Assembly (NCBI GenBank): GCA_016293865.1 | Contig: JAEDDG010000002.1 | Span: 79,165 to 143,164 of the forward strand | DNA: 64,000 nt | Direction: 5' to 3' | DNA from: Oscillospiraceae bacterium | GTDB lineage: Bacteria; Bacillota; Clostridia; Oscillospirales; Oscillospiraceae | Shown here: positions 60,592 through 64,000 of the stretch, one piece after another | Layout of the letters: every line of letters starts with the position of its first letter | How positions within the stretch are numbered: position 1 is the first letter of the stretch | Translations under genes and position numbers: made by a program | Notes under the pieces: generated by a model | Databases searched by the model: none | The model's input: only the letters and a program-made list of their open reading frames with translations | What the model was told of the DNA's origin: nothing

Positions 60592-61608
60592 ATGGCAATT
60601 CTCGTAACTGGCGGCGCCGGTTATATCGGCAGCCACACCTGCATCAAGCTCATTGAGGCCGGCTATGACATCGTTGTGATGGACAATCTGTCCAATGCCA
60701 AGCCGGAAGCTCTGCGGCGCGTAGAAAAAATAGTCGGTCAGCCCATCCGTTTCTATGAGACGGATATGCGTGACACAGACGGCGTCCGGGAAATTTTCAG
60801 AAATGAGCAAATCGATTCCGTAATTCATTTTGCCGGACTGAAAGCGGTTGGCGAATCTGTCAGCAAGCCGCTGGAGTACTATGAAAACAACATCTCCGGT
60901 ACATTAAGCCTCTGCACCGTTATGCGCGAAGCCGGCGTGAAAAAGATCATCTTCAGTTCCTCCGCAACCGTCTACGGCGATCCGGCGGAAATCCCCATCT
61001 CTGAGAACTGCCCGAAGGGCGCGCCCACCAATCCCTACGGCTGGACAAAAAGCATGCTGGAGCAGATCCTCTCTGACCTGTACACCGCCGATCCGGAGTG
61101 GAGCGTAATCCTTCTGCGCTACTTCAATCCCATCGGCGCCCATGCAAGCGGCACCATCGGCGAAGATCCCAGAGGCATTCCGAACAACCTTCTGCCCTAC
61201 ATCGCGCAGGTCGCCGTGGGCAAGCTTCCTTATCTCAATGTTTTCGGCAACGACTATCCCACCCGTGACGGCACCGGCGTGCGTGATTACATCCATGTAT
61301 GCGACCTTGCCGCCGGCCATGTCAAAGCGGTGGAGTATCTGAATAACAAAGGCGTCTCCGTCTTTAATCTGGGAACAGGAAACGGCTACAGCGTTCTGGA
61401 CGTGGTCAAGGCCTTTGAAAAAGCCAGCGGCAGACCCGTTCCCTACAAAATTGCACCGCGCCGCGCCGGCGACATTGCAGAGTGCTACTGCAATCCCGAA
61501 AAGGCTCTGCGCGTCCTGGGCTGGAAAGCGCAGTTCGGCATTGAAGAAATGTGCCGTGACGCCTGGAACTGGCAGAGCAGCAATCCGGACGGCTATCCTG
61601 AGGACTGA
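60592..61608 (+). CDS. galE: UDP-glucose 4-epimerase
   Basis: A 338-residue SDR epimerase interconverting UDP-galactose and UDP-glucose. NAD motif G-G-A-G-Y-I-G-S-H, catalytic S-S-S-A-T-V-Y-G and Y-G-W-T-K, and the late N-L-G-T-G-N-G-Y-S-V. ATG at 60592 has GGGAGG upstream. Part of galK-galE, possibly extending to the next two genes. Confidence 0.97.
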   Translation: MAILVTGGAGYIGSHTCIKLIEAGYDIVVMDNLSNAKPEALRRVEKIVGQPIRFYETDMRDTDGVREIFRNEQIDSVIHFAGLKAVGESVSKPLEYYENNISGTLSLCTVMREAGVKKIIFSSSATVYGDPAEIPISENCPKGAPTNPYGWTKSMLEQILSDLYTADPEWSVILLRYFNPIGAHASGTIGEDPRGIPNNLLPYIAQVAVGKLPYLNVFGNDYPTRDGTGVRDYIHVCDLAAGHVKAVEYLNNKGVSVFNLGTGNGYSVLDVVKAFEKASGRPVPYKIAPRRAGDIAECYCNPEKALRVLGWKAQFGIEEMCRDAWNWQSSNPDGYPED

Positions 61609-61622
61609 GACTGCACTTCCGA

Positions 61623-62459
61623 ATGCGTGCCTCCGGCACACCATCCCACGTAACTGAGCCTGATTTTACCGGCGTGTCCGGCAGATACCTGGATTTAAGC
61701 GCAGTTTATGACTGCGGCGCGCTGCATCAGCTGTTTTTGCAGTTTTCAGAGCTGACAACCGCATACAAACGCGGATATGGGAGAGCTTACAGCCTGCTGC
61801 GCGCGGCGCACTGTATACGCAGCAGCTGCGAGCTGTCTTTGTCCGGGAAAGCTGCAGGCGATCTGGATATCATTGCGCATGATGCAGCCGCAGATTTCGG
61901 TCAGCCAGGCCCCATCCGTGAGATCTTTCTCAGCGCAGTCACGGGAGACGGCTATATTCCGGCCATGCCGCAGGCGTCCCTGCCGGCTGAAAAACTGATT
62001 TATGTCAAAAGCAGCTCCGGGTTTGAAAACGCATTTATGCAGCGCGCGGCAGCTGCCGCAGCGGCAGCCGGATCCGGCGCCGTAATCTGCCGTTCGCCGC
62101 GGGCGCCAGAACAGATTGAGCATGTGATTTTCCCCGGTTCCGCCGCTTTCGTCAGCGGCGCCTATGCAGCAGCGCACAGCGAACGCTGCACCTGCGTGCT
62201 GGAGCTTGATCCCGTCACGGGTACCGGGGGCGGGGATCCGCACGGTCTGCGTCAGAAGAGCCTGCAGCTGGCGCAGGATACAGAGAATATGGCCTGCGCG
62301 CATTTGTCCGGCGCAAAGCGCATGCATGACGAGCTTGAAGCGCTGTACCGGCCTTATGTGGATTTTGACTGTGCCGACCGGATTTTCAGAAAAGAGCTTG
62401 AGTGGCTCACAGGAAAAATCCCGGATACGGAACCTGACGGGGCATTCAATCGTCTGTAA
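61623..62459 (+). CDS. PRK06851-like protein with a degenerate P-loop
   Basis: 278 residues. The arrangement recalls one half of PRK06851-type ATPases: I-F-L-S-A-V-T-G-D-G-Y-I, then I-Y-V-K-S-S-S-G-F-E-N-A-F where a G-x-x-G-x-G-K-S/T loop would be, and late H-L-S-G-A-K-R-M-H-D-E-L-E-A-L-Y. The Walker lysine is missing, so ATP binding is doubtful. The ATG lies 14 nt after galE with no good ribosome site, suggesting read-through. Function unknown; the family call is a pattern match by eye. Confidence 0.5.
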   Translation: MRASGTPSHVTEPDFTGVSGRYLDLSAVYDCGALHQLFLQFSELTTAYKRGYGRAYSLLRAAHCIRSSCELSLSGKAAGDLDIIAHDAAADFGQPGPIREIFLSAVTGDGYIPAMPQASLPAEKLIYVKSSSGFENAFMQRAAAAAAAAGSGAVICRSPRAPEQIEHVIFPGSAAFVSGAYAAAHSERCTCVLELDPVTGTGGGDPHGLRQKSLQLAQDTENMACAHLSGAKRMHDELEALYRPYVDFDCADRIFRKELEWLTGKIPDTEPDGAFNRL

Positions 62460-62488
62460 GTCAAACAGAATGATGCAAGAGGTATCCT

Positions 62489-63361
62489 ATGTACACAAGA
62501 AGAAAAAGAACGCTGCACGGCCGTGCGCTGGCTCTTGTCATCGCCGCCGCGGCTCTGCTCCTTCTGCTGCTGACCATTCTCCTGATCCGCTCCGCTGTGC
62601 GCACCGTGCCTGAGCAGGACGTGCAGGATGACGGCAAATACATATATTACGCCGGCGGTCAGCTGCCTGTGAATGAAGACGTACCGGTCAATCAGTATGA
62701 CGCGCAGGCCTTCTCCCCTGCTGAAAACGGCGCAATCACATATACCGGCGGCTACGCAGCCTACGGCATTGATGTGTCCTCTCACCAGAGAGAAATCGAC
62801 TGGGCGGCAGTGGCGGCGGACGGCATCGATTTTGCCATGATCCGCGTCGGCTACCGTGGCTTTACCGAGGGTGGCCTGTTCATGGATGAGTATTTTTCCG
62901 CAAACATTTCCGGCGCCGCCGCGCACGGCGTTGATATCGGTGTGTACTTTTTCTCACAGGCCATTACGCCGGAGGAAGCGCGCCAGGAGGCCGACTATGT
63001 TCTGGAAGCCGTCAGCGGCTGTGACATCCGGTACCCTATCGTCTACGACTGGGAATACATGCACGACAGCTCTGCGCGCACGGAAGGGATCCCTGCCGAG
63101 ACCATCACGCAATGTGCGCTGGCGTTCTGCCAGCGGATACAGGAAGCCGGATATGTCCCGGCTGTCTATTTCAACAACGACGTCGGATATCTGACCTATG
63201 ACATCGGCCGGATCAGTGCTTATGATCTCTGGCTGGCTGAATACGACGCGCAGCCGGATTTTTACTACAACTTCCAGATCTGGCAGTACACAGACGGCGG
63301 CACAGTCGCCGGCATTGAAACAAGCGTCGATTTAAACATTGCCTTTAAGAAATTCTCCTGA
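62489..63361 (+). CDS. GH25 family lysozyme (muramidase), membrane-anchored
   Basis: 290 residues: basic start, one membrane span (about 12-34), a short linker and a GH25 domain from about residue 90. Active-site residues are Asp in Y-G-I-D-V-S-S-H-Q and the D-W-E motif in V-Y-D-W-E-Y; the fold closes with F-Q-I-W-Q-Y-T and V-D-L-N. It should cleave peptidoglycan glycan strands outside the cell. It is 29 nt after the previous gene and the last of the galK-led run. Confidence 0.92.
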   Translation: MYTRRKRTLHGRALALVIAAAALLLLLLTILLIRSAVRTVPEQDVQDDGKYIYYAGGQLPVNEDVPVNQYDAQAFSPAENGAITYTGGYAAYGIDVSSHQREIDWAAVAADGIDFAMIRVGYRGFTEGGLFMDEYFSANISGAAAHGVDIGVYFFSQAITPEEARQEADYVLEAVSGCDIRYPIVYDWEYMHDSSARTEGIPAETITQCALAFCQRIQEAGYVPAVYFNNDVGYLTYDIGRISAYDLWLAEYDAQPDFYYNFQIWQYTDGGTVAGIETSVDLNIAFKKFS

Positions 63362-63382
63362 TTTTTATGATCTGACTGCTGC

Positions 63383-63417
63383 AAAGCCCCCGGCGGACTC
63401 TCCGCCGGGGGCTTTTC
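63383..63417. terminator. Terminator after the GH25 gene
   Basis: 14-bp stem AAGCCCCCGGCGGA / TCCGCCGGGGGCTT, 3-nt loop, then TTCC; strong, between converging genes. Confidence 0.9.
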
Positions 63418-63450
63418 CTGCAATGCAGCCGGCGTCACGCCTCAGGATTC

Positions 63451-64000
63451 TCAGGCCGCGATCACAGATTCAGTCCAGCTGTGGTTTCCGTAAATATCCG
63501 TCAGCATATAGTAAACAATGCATTCCCCATTGCCCACATACTCGTAGCTGACGTCCAGGCCGCCGTCCACAACAATCGTTCTGCCGAAATCCGCGGTCCG
63601 CACAAAGGTTCCTTCGTAATCAAAGCGGTCCGTATAAAAACTGATCACGTCCCCGTCCGTCAGTGAATAGACGCCCTTTGCAGCAGGCCCGCCGATCTCC
63701 GTGACGTTCCGGTAACCGAGAACAGTCCCGTCCGGGCAGTCATCGCCCCAATACAAAACAAGCTCTTTGTCCACACCGTTGACGCTGCACGGGGCGTATC
63801 CGTAGTTCGTCCAGCTGCCGTCGTCATATTCGTCGTAGCTCTCTGTGAAAAACGGTATAATCTGGCCATTGACGGCCACCCAGTATCCGTCATAAAGAAT
63901 CATCAGGTCGCCGTCTTCGTCAAATTCGAACACCGGATCAGACCCCAGCTCACAATAGCCGTTGCCGTCATCCAGATAAACCTGCAGCTCAATGCCGACA
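63451..64000 (-). CDS. C-terminal part of a clostripain-like (C11) secreted protein
   Basis: The frame is open to the window edge, giving about 182 C-terminal residues. The segments D-P-V-F-E-F-D-E-D-G, W-V-A-V-N-G-Q and Y-E-G-T-F and the closing T-D-I-Y-G-N-H-S-W-T resemble the beta-rich C-terminal region of Clostridia clostripain-related cysteine proteases. The catalytic domain lies outside the window, so peptidase identity is tentative; another surface protein sharing this module is possible. Confidence 0.5.
   Translation of the reverse strand, partial: VGIELQVYLDDGNGYCELGSDPVFEFDEDGDLMILYDGYWVAVNGQIIPFFTESYDEYDDGSWTNYGYAPCSVNGVDKELVLYWGDDCPDGTVLGYRNVTEIGGPAAKGVYSLTDGDVISFYTDRFDYEGTFVRTADFGRTIVVDGGLDVSYEYVGNGECIVYYMLTDIYGNHSWTESVIAA

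Overview
The window looks like chromosome from a spore-forming, moderately GC-rich Clostridia member, probably a gut Oscillospirales/Ruminococcaceae relative. The evidence is a set of sporulation genes (cotJ, cwlD, spoIIM, a spoIID-like gene, ypeB), strong AGGAGG-type ribosome sites, many TTG starts and Firmicutes-type gene neighbourhoods. Identities come from motif reading only, with no database search. I see no rRNA, CRISPR array, intact mobile element or plasmid functions.

Layout. 0-6.4 kb: radA (cut by the window edge) and cwlD on the minus strand, then cotJAB (fused) and cotJC on plus, then a minus-strand operon of MBOAT O-acyltransferase, SGNH hydrolase, C39-like protein and DEDD exonuclease. 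6.5-10.7 kb: two tandem nagA copies, a YhcC-type radical SAM gene and a CBM9-like protein. 10.7-18 kb: xerD/spoIIM, the tgt-yajC-TIGR04086 cluster, a divergent MFS/AraC pair and a DUF4349 lipoprotein. 18.2-25.6 kb: two tRNA-Ser genes, L-serine dehydratase, an AGCS alanine/sodium symporter with an odd lipobox leader, and an operon joining an old-yellow-enzyme type reductase to both subunits of aconitase X. 25.7-26.9 kb: a decayed prophage scrap. 27.2-38.2 kb: MATE, uppP-ftsK, the prfA-sua5-coaE-M18 operon, an SPL-type radical SAM gene and a MerR/TipAS regulator. 38.7-45.7 kb: spoIID-queA, asd-dapA and a second EF-G. 45.8-58.4 kb: rlmB with a degenerate P-type-ATPase-like membrane protein, an inactive-looking rhomboid, tcdA-mnmA, an FHA-SEDS/PBP cell-wall pair, gltX and ypeB. 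58.4-64 kb: a block of stem-loop repeats, YhcH, galK-galE, a P-loop-degenerate protein, a GH25 muramidase and the C-terminus of a clostripain-like protein.

Themes. Envelope and spore building recurs (CwlD, CotJ, SpoIIM, SpoIID, UppP, FtsK/SpoIIIE, FHA-SEDS with PBP, YpeB, GH25, MBOAT/SGNH). Amino-sugar and galactose handling (NagA x2, GalK, GalE, YhcH) and tRNA/translation functions (Tgt, QueA, MnmA, TcdA, Sua5, PrfA, GltX, EF-G paralogue) form two other groups.

The most interesting candidates for undescribed biology are the OYE-aconitase X operon, the P-type-ATPase-like protein without a DKTGT motif, the FHA-SEDS fusion, and RNA hairpins that appear to bury ribosome-binding sites (yajC/TIGR04086 and gltX/ypeB).
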